Assembly: GCF_011297335.1 (NCBI RefSeq) | Contig: NZ_JAAOTJ010000008.1 | Coordinates: forward strand, 239,054 to 303,053 | Length of the DNA: 64,000 nucleotides | DNA from: Catellatospora methionotrophica | GTDB lineage: Bacteria; Actinomycetota; Actinomycetes; Mycobacteriales; Micromonosporaceae | Direction: 5' to 3' | Part shown: positions 53,594 through 62,037 of the stretch, one piece after another | Layout of the letters: the number at the start of each line of letters is the position of its first letter | How positions within the stretch are numbered: the first letter of the stretch is position 1 | The notes under the pieces: generated by a model | What the model was told of the DNA's origin: nothing | Seen by the model: only the letters and a program-made list of their open reading frames with translations | Databases searched by the model: none | Position numbers and translations under genes: made by a program

Positions 53594-54640
53594 CTAACGG
53601 AACCGGCGACGCGCCCGGCTACCAGCCACAACTGCGATAAGCAGGGCCAGCCCGACGAACACGCCGGCGACCCCGAACCAGGTGACAGGGCGTGACGCCA
53701 GCGCCATCAGCCGCTCGCCCGCGGGCTTGGCCGACGCGGCCGCGGAACCGCTCGTGCCCGGCTCGGGAACGCCCGGTCCGGGTCCGAGACTGGGCTCCGC
53801 CGTGGCTGAAGGGCTCGGCGAGGGCGAGGGGCCGGCGCAGTTCAGGCCATACGGCAGGATCGGCGCGGCCGCCGCCAGGAGTGCTTGCAGCGTGACCGGT
53901 CGGGACTGGTCAGGTCGGAGCCCGGCCGGGGCCGCTGGCAGCACCACGGGTCGGCCCTGAGCCTGCGGCAGCGCGGTCGGCCCGGCGGAAGCTCGGGAAC
54001 CCGACGGTGTCGGCGTGGCGGCGGGCGACAGGCTGGGCACGGGTGACGGGCTCGGTGAGGGGCTCGGCGACGGCGGCGGGCTCGGTGCCACGAGCACCTC
54101 GGCCAGCGGGGCGAAGATCACGCCCGGTGCCGGCGGACCGGTCACCACGATGCGCACCGCGCTGGGGAAGTGCCAGACGATGCCGCTCACCGGATCGCCG
54201 CTGATGCCGGTCACCCGGGGCACCGCCCAGGCCAGGCGGTCGTCGACCAGCCGGGTGTCGATGTTCACCAGCAGCGGCGCGGCGTCGGTGGGCGCGGTGG
54301 CGAGGATCAGCTCGGCGATCCGGTTGAGGTCGCCCGAGCGGATGGTGAGCACGTTCGTCCGGTCCTGGCGCAGGTCCAGCAGCACCCGCGCGCCACGGGA
54401 CAGCGGCCGGGAGGCGGGCAGCCCGTCGGGGCCGAGCAGGTCGACATTGGGCACGCAGGCGGCCAGGGCCGTCGACCGTTCGACGTCCAGCGGGTCGGGG
54501 GCGGGCGCGCCCGCCCAGACCGGGCCCGCAGCGAGCACCATGGCCAGCGGCAGCGTCGCGAGCAGCCCGAACACGGTCCGCCCCGGCGCGCCGACGTCCG
54601 CCCACCGCACCCGGCGGCTCAGCCCTTTCGGCCTGCGCAT
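53594..54640 (-). CDS. Surface protein, choice-of-anchor A-like domain
   Basis: 348 residues. N-terminal signal peptide (VFGLLATLPLAMVLAAGPVWAG), then a ~150-residue domain with NVLTIRSGDLNRIAELIL, PLLVNIDTR and SGIVWHFPSAVRIVVTG-GVIFAPLAEV, the pattern of choice-of-anchor A (collagen-binding-like) domains though shorter than usual. A Pro/Ser-rich linker with (PS)n runs follows, then a C-terminal transmembrane helix (WFGVAGVFVGLALLIAVVAGSRARRRFR). No LPxTG is seen, so it is likely held by this helix. The start at 54640 (MRRPKG) precedes the signal peptide; the 19-residue extension upstream is not signal-like. Confidence 0.72.
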   Translation of the reverse strand: MRRPKGLSRRVRWADVGAPGRTVFGLLATLPLAMVLAAGPVWAGAPAPDPLDVERSTALAACVPNVDLLGPDGLPASRPLSRGARVLLDLRQDRTNVLTIRSGDLNRIAELILATAPTDAAPLLVNIDTRLVDDRLAWAVPRVTGISGDPVSGIVWHFPSAVRIVVTGPPAPGVIFAPLAEVLVAPSPPPSPSPSPSPSPVPSLSPAATPTPSGSRASAGPTALPQAQGRPVVLPAAPAGLRPDQSRPVTLQALLAAAAPILPYGLNCAGPSPSPSPSATAEPSLGPGPGVPEPGTSGSAAASAKPAGERLMALASRPVTWFGVAGVFVGLALLIAVVAGSRARRRFR

Positions 54641-54741
54641 GTCCGGAGGGTAACCCCCCACCGCACGTCGATCGTGAATGTGGCGTTCCCGACACACCGC
54701 GCGGCGCGCAGCCCCGCCCGGTGTGCCGGGAACACCCGAAG

Positions 54742-56118
<1,377 letters not shown>

Positions 56119-56149
56119 GCGTCAAGCGTAGACCGGCGTTGAATCACCG

Positions 56150-56518
56150 TTAAGCGACGTCTCCGTCGATGACCGGACCACCCATGGGCGTCTTGACGCC
56201 GTTCTCCCACATGAGGAAGCGGTCGGTCTCGCTGATCAGCGCCCCGGCGATCCAGCTGACGATGATCACATCATCAGCCAGGCCGAGCACCAGGAGGAAC
56301 GCTTCGGGAACCATGTCCACCGGGGAGACCACATACAGCGTGGCCGCCGCCATCGCCATGATCCGGCCGAGGCCGTCATATCTGCCGCGCAGCGTGGCTA
56401 CGACCATGCGCGGCATCGCGCCCAGCCGGTCCGCCAGACTGGCGTTGCTGCCGTTACCCGTGATGAGTGCCTTCCACAGCGCGGTGAACGCCGCGGTACG
56501 ACGCAATGTGCGTCCCAT
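56150..56518 (-). CDS. YkvA/DUF1232 family membrane protein
   Basis: 122 residues. The DUF1232 core is YVVSPVDMVPEAFLLVLGLADDVIIVSWIAGAL (about 68-100) with two hydrophobic helices and the SP(I/V)D(M/L)(V/I)P motif. The N-terminal part (RTAAFTALWKALI, LRGRYDGLGRIMAMAAAT) also contains hydrophobic stretches. Function unknown. The ATG at 56518 has GGAGG four bases upstream. It is 31 bases downstream of cbs's start side on the same strand, and divergent from the mini-ORF at 56563. Confidence 0.83.
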   Translation of the reverse strand: MGRTLRRTAAFTALWKALITGNGSNASLADRLGAMPRMVVATLRGRYDGLGRIMAMAAATLYVVSPVDMVPEAFLLVLGLADDVIIVSWIAGALISETDRFLMWENGVKTPMGGPVIDGDVA

Positions 56519-56562
56519 CTCGCCTCCATCCGAGCGCAACCGAAGAGCGCTACCTTTTTCGC

Positions 56563-56658
56563 ATGAGCGAGCGTTACCAGCGAGCGATCCGCTGGGTACG
56601 TAGGAGCCTCAGAGAGGATTCCCCGACGGGTCTCCCGAGTGAGGTTGGTTCACTATGA
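56563..56658 (+). CDS. 31-residue mini-ORF overlapping the first SGNH hydrolase gene (candidate leader)
   Basis: ATGAGCGAGCGTTACCAG start, 31 codons, ending TGA at 56656-56658, which overlaps the hydrolase start by ATGA (ATG 56655). The peptide begins MSERYQRAIRWV and is Arg-rich and basic, with no hydrophobic segment. No ribosome site is obvious. A second mini-ORF with the same arrangement precedes the paralogous hydrolase at 57819. Whether it is translated is untested. Confidence 0.45.
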   Translation: MSERYQRAIRWVRRSLREDSPTGLPSEVGSL

Positions 56659-57716
56659 GCGAGCGTACTGCGGCGGGTGACCATGCGGCACGCCGTCGCG
56701 GCCGGGAACTGGCCAAGCTGGCCGTCTACGGCGGCGGCGCGCTGACCGCGGTCGGCCTGGCCGCCGTGGGCGTGCTGCTCGGCCAGGTGGAGGCCGCTCG
56801 GCGCACCATTCCCATCGCGCAGGCCCCGCCCCCGCGCTCGGACGGCCTCTACGGCGGCCGGTACGGCGGCGAGCCGGTGCACATGGCCATGCTCGGCGAC
56901 TCCTCGGCCGCCGGGTTCGGCGCGCTGCGGGCCCGGCAGACCCCGGCCGCGCTGATCGCCACCGGACTGTCCCGCCGTCTGGAAAGGCCCGTGCGCCTGC
57001 ACAGCCTCGCCGTGGTCGGCGCGACCTCGGGAATGCTGGTGCACCAGGTGGAAGAGGCCCTGGAACTGCGCCCCGACCTGGCGGTGATCCTGATCGGAGC
57101 CAATGACATCACCCACCGGGCCGGGCAGGCCGCCTCCGTACGCCACCTGGCGGACTCGGTGCGGCGGCTGCGCGAGGCGGGCTCGACCGTCGTCGTGGGC
57201 ACCTGCCCCGACCTCGGCGCGGTGCAGCCGATCCGGCCGCCGCTGCGCTGGCTGGCCCGCACCTGGAGCCGTCAGCTCGCCGCGGCGCAGACCGTCGCCG
57301 TGGTCGAGGCCGGGGGCCGCACGGTGTCCCTGGGCGAGCTGCTCGGCCCCACGTTCTCCGCCCAGCCGCACCGGCTGTTCGCCCGCGACCGCTTCCACCC
57401 GTCCGCCGAGGGCTACGCGCTGGCCGCGTCGGTGCTGCTGCCGACAGTGGTGGCCGCCCTGCGCAGCCCGGCCGGGCCACAGCGCGTGGAAGCGGGCGCA
57501 CGAACCGCCGTGGACGGGGTACGGTCGCTGCCACAGGCCGCGGTCGAGGCGGCGCGCCACGCCGGCACCGAGGTGAGCGGCGTACGCGTCGACGGCCGTG
57601 ACCGCGGCCCGGCCGGCCGGTGGGCGCAGCTGCGCCGCCGCATGTGGGAGGTCGTCCGCCAGGGCGAGGCCCCCGCCGGCCTGACCGACCAGGCGAACGT
57701 GGTGGAGCAGACGTGA
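56655..57716 (+). CDS. SGNH/GDSL hydrolase, paralogue 1
   Basis: 353 residues. One N-terminal transmembrane helix or uncleaved signal (about 22-42), then an SGNH hydrolase domain with block I GDSS (nucleophile Ser83 at 81-84), block III GAND at 148-151 and block V DRFHPS (Asp245, His248). It should be an esterase/lipase-type enzyme facing outward on membrane lipids or carbohydrates. A C-terminal ~80 residues of Arg/Ala-rich sequence follow. The two SGNH genes are 102 bases apart; similar genes lie near cbs in mycobacteria. Confidence 0.88.
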   Translation: MSERTAAGDHAARRRGRELAKLAVYGGGALTAVGLAAVGVLLGQVEAARRTIPIAQAPPPRSDGLYGGRYGGEPVHMAMLGDSSAAGFGALRARQTPAALIATGLSRRLERPVRLHSLAVVGATSGMLVHQVEEALELRPDLAVILIGANDITHRAGQAASVRHLADSVRRLREAGSTVVVGTCPDLGAVQPIRPPLRWLARTWSRQLAAAQTVAVVEAGGRTVSLGELLGPTFSAQPHRLFARDRFHPSAEGYALAASVLLPTVVAALRSPAGPQRVEAGARTAVDGVRSLPQAAVEAARHAGTEVSGVRVDGRDRGPAGRWAQLRRRMWEVVRQGEAPAGLTDQANVVEQT

Positions 57717-57726
57717 GCGGCGCGCA

Positions 57727-57822
57727 CGAGCGGAGCGAGGAGTGGGCATGAGCGAGCTTGGCGAGCGCATCATGTGGCTCGGTGGTCATGTCCGCGACGA
57801 GCGGAGCGAGGAGCGGGCATGA
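57727..57822 (+). repeat. GAGCGGAGCGAGGAG direct repeats around translation starts
   Basis: ACGAGCGGAGCGAGGAG(T/C)GGGCATGAG occurs at 57726-57752 and again at 57798-57823, with a third related run ATGAGCGAGCGTTACCAGCGAGCG at 56563-56586. The copies place a ribosome-binding-like GAGGAG before ATG. This looks like a dispersed Micromonosporaceae repeat copied between start regions. Confidence 0.7.
57748..57822 (+). CDS. 24-residue mini-ORF overlapping the second SGNH hydrolase gene (candidate leader)
   Basis: ATG 57748 with GAGGAG seven bases upstream, 24 codons, TGA 57820-57822 overlapping the next ATG by ATGA. The peptide begins MSELGERIMWLGGHV. It is built largely from the repeat described above, so it may be an accident of the duplication or a coupling leader. 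Untested. Confidence 0.4.
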   Translation: MSELGERIMWLGGHVRDERSEERA

Positions 57823-58622
57823 GTTCCGTGGCACGGAGGATCGGCAAGGCTGCGGCGATCACCCTCATCGCGGGCACGGTGGGCGGTGCGGCGCTGCTGG
57901 CGGCCGAGGCGGTGGTGGCGCGCAGCCGCCGCTACGCCAAGCCGGGGCTGGGACTCGCCCTGCGCACCACGGTCGGCGCGGACGCCGCCGCCCCGCTGCG
58001 GCTGGTCATGCTCGGCGACTCCGCCGCGCTGGGCGTGGGCGTGGACCGGGTCGCCGACACCGTCGGCGGTCAGCTGGCCGCGCTGCTGTCCGGTGGCGAG
58101 TCGGGACGCGGCGGGCAGGTGCAGGCCGTGGCGCTGTCGAGCGTCGGCGTCGCCGGATCCCGCTCGTCGGACCTGGCCACCCAGGTGGCCCGGTGTCTGC
58201 TCGGCGACCGCCCGGACGTCGCGGTGATCCTGGTCGGCGGCAACGACGCGATCACGCTGCGCCGCCCGTCGGACGCGGCGGCGTACCTCGGTGCGGCCGT
58301 GCGGCGGTTGCGGGAGGCCGGAGTCGAGGTCGTCGTGGGCACCTGTCCGGACCTGGGGGCGGCGCGGGCCATCGCACCGCCGCTGCGCCAGGTCGTCGGC
58401 TTCCTGGGCCGCCGGGTGGCCCGTGCGCAGGTGCGCGCGGTGCACGCGGCGGGCGGGGCGGTGGTCGACCTGGCCGCCGAGACGGGCCCGGTGTTCCGCG
58501 CCGACCCGAACACCCTGTCCGTCGACCGCTACCACCCCTCCGCGGACGGCTACCGGGTGTGGGCGTACGCCCTGCTGCCCGCCGTGGCCCACGCCGCCGG
58601 AGTCATCCCCCGCCTTCCCTGA
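57819..58622 (+). CDS. SGNH/GDSL hydrolase, paralogue 2
   Basis: 267 residues, shorter relative of the preceding hydrolase without its C-terminal extension. An N-terminal membrane/signal segment (about 7-33, RIGKAAAITLIAGTVGGAALLAAEAVVA) is followed by GDSA (66-69, Ser68), GGND and VDRYHPSADGY with the Asp-His pair. The same conserved VVVGTCPDLGA segment as in paralogue 1 confirms the duplication. Substrate unknown. The ATG at 57819 has GCGAGGAGCGGGC immediately upstream. Confidence 0.88.
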   Translation: MSSVARRIGKAAAITLIAGTVGGAALLAAEAVVARSRRYAKPGLGLALRTTVGADAAAPLRLVMLGDSAALGVGVDRVADTVGGQLAALLSGGESGRGGQVQAVALSSVGVAGSRSSDLATQVARCLLGDRPDVAVILVGGNDAITLRRPSDAAAYLGAAVRRLREAGVEVVVGTCPDLGAARAIAPPLRQVVGFLGRRVARAQVRAVHAAGGAVVDLAAETGPVFRADPNTLSVDRYHPSADGYRVWAYALLPAVAHAAGVIPRLP

Positions 58623-58698
58623 CCCGGGGCGGCGGGCTCGGCTGACGACTTTCTCACCCGGTCTGGTGGGCAAGTTACCGGCGAGTTAACGTTCGTTC

Positions 58699-59946
58699 AT
58701 GTCAGATGCTGTCATCGTCGCCACCGCCCGGTCCCCCATCGGCCGGGCCGGCAAGGGCTCCCTGAAGGACCTGCGCGCGGACGACCTCACCGCCACCGTC
58801 ATCCAGGCCGCCCTGGACAAGATCCCCGGCCTGGACCCGGCCGAGATCGACGACCTCTACCTCGGCTGCGGCCTGCCCGGCGGCGAGCAGGGCTTCAACA
58901 TGGGCAAGGTCGTCGCCACCCTGCTCGGCCTGGACTCGCTGCCCGCCGCCACGATCACCCGGTACTGCGCGTCCTCGCTGCAGACCAGCCGGATGGCGTT
59001 CCACGCGATCAAGGCGGGCGAGGGTGACGTCTTCATCTCGGCCGGCGTCGAGATGGTGTCCCGGTACGCCCGGGGCAACTCCGACTGGCTGCCCCCGGAC
59101 GCCGCCGCGGCCGTCGGCGGCAGTTGGAACAACCCGCGGTTCGCCGCGGCGCAGGACCGTTCCGTGCGGCGCGCCCAGGCCGGGACCCCCGTCTGGACCG
59201 ACCCGCGCGAGGCGGGTGAGCTGCCCGACGTGTACCTGACCATGGGCCAGACCGCCGAGAACCTGGCACAGGTGCACGGGGTGACCCGCGAGGACATGGA
59301 CGCTTTCGGCGTACGGTCGCAGAACCTCGCCGAGCAGGCGATCAAGGACGGCTTCTGGGCCCGCGAGATCACTCCGGTGACCCTGCCCGACGGCACCGTG
59401 GTCAGCCAGGACGACGGCCCTCGGGCCGGGGTGACGCTGGAGGGCACCGCCGGACTCAAGCCGGTGTTCCGCCCCGACGGCCGGATCACCGCAGGCAACT
59501 GCTGCCCGCTCAACGACGGCGCGGCCGCAGTCGTGATCATGAGTGACAGCCGGGCTCGCGAGCTGGGCCTCACCCCGCTCGCGAGGATCATCTCGACCGG
59601 CGTCACCGCGATGAGCCCCGAGATCATGGGCATCGGCCCGGTCGAGGCGACCCGTCAGGCCCTCAAGCGGGCGGGCATGAGCATCGGCGACATCGACCTC
59701 GCCGAGATCAACGAGGCGTTCGCGGCCCAGGTCATCCCGTCGTACCGGGAGCTCGGGCTGCCGCTGGAGAAGGTGAACGTGATGGGCGGCGCGATCGCGG
59801 TCGGCCACCCGTTCGGCATGACCGGCGCCCGCATCACCGGCACGCTGATCAACAACCTGCAGTGGCACGACAAGAGCATCGGCCTGGAGACCATGTGCGT
59901 CGGCGGCGGCCAGGGCATGGCGATGATCATCGAGCGGCTGGGCTGA
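58699..59946 (+). CDS. Acetyl-CoA C-acyltransferase (thiolase)
   Basis: 415 residues. The nucleophile Cys90 is in TRYCASSLQTSRM; AVGHPFGMTGAR carries the catalytic His, and MCVGGGQGMAM the second Cys. Nearly all thiolase blocks are present, including NEAFAAQ. It could work in beta-oxidation (the acyl-CoA dehydrogenase at 20 kb is the only other beta-oxidation gene here) or in acetoacetyl-CoA formation. A related thiolase gene lies beside cbs in mycobacteria. The ATG has GAGTTAACG upstream, no clear ribosome site. Confidence 0.94.
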   Translation: MSDAVIVATARSPIGRAGKGSLKDLRADDLTATVIQAALDKIPGLDPAEIDDLYLGCGLPGGEQGFNMGKVVATLLGLDSLPAATITRYCASSLQTSRMAFHAIKAGEGDVFISAGVEMVSRYARGNSDWLPPDAAAAVGGSWNNPRFAAAQDRSVRRAQAGTPVWTDPREAGELPDVYLTMGQTAENLAQVHGVTREDMDAFGVRSQNLAEQAIKDGFWAREITPVTLPDGTVVSQDDGPRAGVTLEGTAGLKPVFRPDGRITAGNCCPLNDGAAAVVIMSDSRARELGLTPLARIISTGVTAMSPEIMGIGPVEATRQALKRAGMSIGDIDLAEINEAFAAQVIPSYRELGLPLEKVNVMGGAIAVGHPFGMTGARITGTLINNLQWHDKSIGLETMCVGGGQGMAMIIERLG

Positions 59947-59994
59947 GACCGGCCCGCTGATCGTGGAGCGTGCGGGGCGCTGAGCGGCTCGGCG

Positions 59995-60059
59995 ATGATC
60001 GCTGTTTCGGGTCATGATCTGCGGTAGGACACCAGATCATGACCTGAAACAGCGATCAT
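59995..60059. repeat. GTTTCGGGTC-family palindrome, copy A4
   Basis: 26-base arms (59995-60020 and 60034-60059) match at 25 positions around the loop GCGGTAGGACACC. It lies between convergent genes (thiolase and the small protein at 60068). Confidence 0.92.
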
Positions 60060-60067
60060 GTCCGGCG

Positions 60068-60364
60068 TCAGGTCAGGGCGCCCCGGAGCGTGGTGATCTC
60101 GTCGGCGGCGGCTGCGGTGACGTCGTCCGGTGGGGCGGCGGCGGCCAGTTCGGTGGCGACGACCTTCAGCTGGTCCGGCAGGGCCAGATCGGACAGCCGG
60201 GGCACGTCGCGGCGCGGGGCGCCGGAGAGGTCCGCGGCCTGGTCGGCGAGGCGCTGGATCAGCTTGTGCAATGGTTCGCCCTGGTCGCGCCAGCGCGCGG
60301 GGGTCCAGTGTCCGACCTGGTTGGCCAGGAGGTCGACGGCGCGCGTCAACTGCTCGATGCTCAC
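60068..60364 (-). CDS. Small helical hypothetical protein
   Basis: 98 residues, mostly Ala/Leu/Glu helices, no signal or membrane segment. The sequence (SIEQLTRAVDLLANQVGHWTPARW and DQLKVVATELAAAAP) looks like a short helical bundle. I do not recognise a family. The GTG at 60364 was chosen over the ORF start 60427 because the extra 21 residues are Pro/Gly-rich. It is downstream of the YccA gene on the same strand. Confidence 0.65.
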   Translation of the reverse strand: MSIEQLTRAVDLLANQVGHWTPARWRDQGEPLHKLIQRLADQAADLSGAPRRDVPRLSDLALPDQLKVVATELAAAAPPDDVTAAAADEITTLRGALT

Positions 60365-60455
60365 GCCCTGATTGTCCCGGCCCGGAAAACTGACCGCCGC
60401 CCCGGGGCATCCCGAGGCGGCGGTCACCGGTCGCGCCCCGTGCGGGGCGGGCCGG

Positions 60456-61256
60456 TCAGTCCTCCGAGAAGTACGAGATCAGGCGCAGGAACTCGAGGTA
60501 CAGCCAGATCAGCTCGACGAGGATGCCGAACGCGCCCAGCCAGCCGTACTTGCGCGGCAGCCCGGCGGCGATGCCGTCCTCGATCTGCTTGAAGTTGACC
60601 ACGAACATCAGGGCCGCGACCACGATGCAGATCAGGCTGAAGCCGATCGCGATGACGCCGCCGTCGCGCAGCGGGCCCGCCGACCCGGTGATCATGCTGA
60701 GCACGAAGTTGACGAGGATGATCACGCCCAGCCCGGCCGCGGCCCCGATGACCACCTTCATGAACATCGGGGTGGCCCGCACGACCTTGAACTTGTACAG
60801 CGCCGCCATGATCAGGAACACCGCGAGCGTCGCGATGACCGCCTGCACCACGATGCCGTCGAAGATGCGGTTGAACAGCTTGCTCACCACGCCGAGGAAG
60901 ACGCCCTCGACGACGGCGTACGAGCAGATCACGACCGGGTTGGTGATCTGCGCGAACGAGATGACCAGGCCGATGACGACCCCGACGAACATCGAGGTGT
61001 ACCAGACCGGCGACAGCACGGACCACGGCACCACGAACGCCGCCACGGCCGCGGAGAACGCGGTCAGCGCGATCAGCGTGACGGTCTTGACGACGACGTC
61101 GTCAATGGTCATCCGGTCCACGTGTCCGGACTGGACGACCTCCGGGTAGCCGCCGCCCGCCGGGTGACCCGCCGGGACGCCCTGGCCAGGGACGGTGTAC
61201 CGGGGCTGCTGCGCCGCCGCACTGATGCGGTTGAGCACCGGATTGGAACTCTTCAC
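60456..61256 (-). CDS. Bax inhibitor-1/YccA family membrane protein
   Basis: 266 residues, about seven transmembrane helices (roughly 63-80, 86-106, 114-135, 146-165, 171-192, 203-224 and 231-250 region). Seen: SSNPVLNRI start typical of actinobacterial YccA proteins, and the YGWLGAFGILVELIWLYLEFLRLISYF terminal helix with the conserved Asp/Glu-containing C-terminus. The family is proposed to act as proton- or calcium-related channels or regulators of membrane proteolysis. The GTG at 61256 is preferred (GAGGAGG eleven bases upstream); an ATG at 61280 is possible. Confidence 0.87.
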   Translation of the reverse strand: MKSSNPVLNRISAAAQQPRYTVPGQGVPAGHPAGGGYPEVVQSGHVDRMTIDDVVVKTVTLIALTAFSAAVAAFVVPWSVLSPVWYTSMFVGVVIGLVISFAQITNPVVICSYAVVEGVFLGVVSKLFNRIFDGIVVQAVIATLAVFLIMAALYKFKVVRATPMFMKVVIGAAAGLGVIILVNFVLSMITGSAGPLRDGGVIAIGFSLICIVVAALMFVVNFKQIEDGIAAGLPRKYGWLGAFGILVELIWLYLEFLRLISYFSED

Positions 61257-61634
61257 AGCGGGTCTCGCCTCCTCAGACATGTTTGGTGCCGACAGGGTAG
61301 CGGACCGGGGCACGGCGGAAGATCAGCATTCGGGGTGCCGTTTCCCGACGCTGGTCAGACCTCACCCGGAGCCCGGCGCGCACCGCATGTGCCGATGGCC
61401 GATCGACGGTGGCGGAGGTCACGTCGGGCGGTGGCGCCCCGAGCGCCGGGCCGAGCGGTGCCGTCCCGGCCGCCGCGGCGTACCCGGCCGACGCCGCGGA
61501 CACCCGTGGAGAATCACCACGCCCGATCCTTAATGAAACCTTATGAAAAGCCTGCGAATTCGCGTCGCGACTGGGCGGTGATCGAGCGTTACCACGCCGG
61601 GGAGAACTTGTAGTGAAAAGCAGGCGGCCAAGGG

Positions 61635-61663
61635 GTGACAGACCGGCGGGTGCTCGCTATGCT
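61635..61663 (+). promoter_or_regulatory. Near-consensus vegetative promoter
   Basis: GTGACA (61635-61640, 5 of 6 to TTGACA) and TATGCT (61658-61663, fits TANNNT), separated by 17 bases. Among the best promoter matches I noticed while reading the window. Initiation would be near 61670. Confidence 0.6.
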
Positions 61664-61671
61664 CGTCCACA

Positions 61672-61719
61672 ACGCGCTCCAATCGCCCGCTCCCCCCGTG
61701 GCAGGCGATCGGAGCGCGT
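61672..61719 (+). ncRNA. Candidate small RNA: hairpin with C6 loop
   Basis: ACGCGCTCC-A-ATCGCC pairs with GGCGAT-C-GGAGCGCGT (15 pairs, one mismatch). The loop holds CCCCCC. It begins within a few bases of the predicted transcription start and is followed by CACTATTTC. The run of six loop cytosines recalls the actinobacterial 6C RNA, but that RNA has two such hairpins and I see only one. Read-through would be antisense to the tRNA at 61818. Confidence 0.4.
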
Positions 61720-61817
61720 CACTATTTCTGAAGCTTTTCGCCACGCCATTCGTACAATCTGCAACCGGCCGCGACAAAGCCATTCGACATGACGGCGCGT
61801 TGCGCCGCGGAGCCTGC

Positions 61818-61901
61818 TGGTGCCCGGGGCGGGGGTCGAACCCGCACGCCTTTCGGCAGTCGCTTTTAAGGCAACCGTGTCTGCCGTTCCACCACCCGGG
61901 C
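61818..61901 (-). tRNA. bldA: tRNA-Leu(UAA), bldA type
   Basis: 81-base tRNA plus encoded CCA. The acceptor stem GCCCGGG pairs with CCCGGGC; the anticodon stem GTTGC/GCGAC (one G-T pair) holds the loop CTTAAAA with anticodon TAA. A long variable arm (GACTGCCGAAAGGCG region) fits a class II leucine tRNA, and GTTCGA is the T-loop. It reads the codon UUA; in streptomycetes this tRNA is BldA, which limits translation of TTA-containing genes. I saw no in-frame TTA codon in the genes called here. Confidence 0.95.
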
Positions 61902-62037
61902 GCGTACCGCATGTAGCTGTGCCCTGCCACGGTAGCGGTTCACCCCGGTTCGAAGCACGCCCGTTGTCGCTATCCGGAGAACGTGGGCACAGCGGCCGAG
62001 AGGCCACCGACACACCCGAAGCGCTAGGGTCAACCGC

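Larger units (their letters stand above)
61257..61817. other. 560-base gap: candidate promoter, C6-loop hairpin and possible micro-ORF
   Basis: Between yccA and tRNA-Leu. It contains a 26-codon frame at 61533-61613 (starting MKPYEKPANSRRDW), with no ribosome site; a promoter-like pair at 61635-61663; and a hairpin at 61672-61719. The first ~200 bases (about 61280-61480) show nothing I can assign. Confidence 0.5.

Noticed and set aside
61672..61719. Canonical actinobacterial 6C RNA
   Set aside because: The known RNA has two C-rich hairpins; only one is visible here, and the location differs from that remembered in Mycobacterium and Streptomyces.
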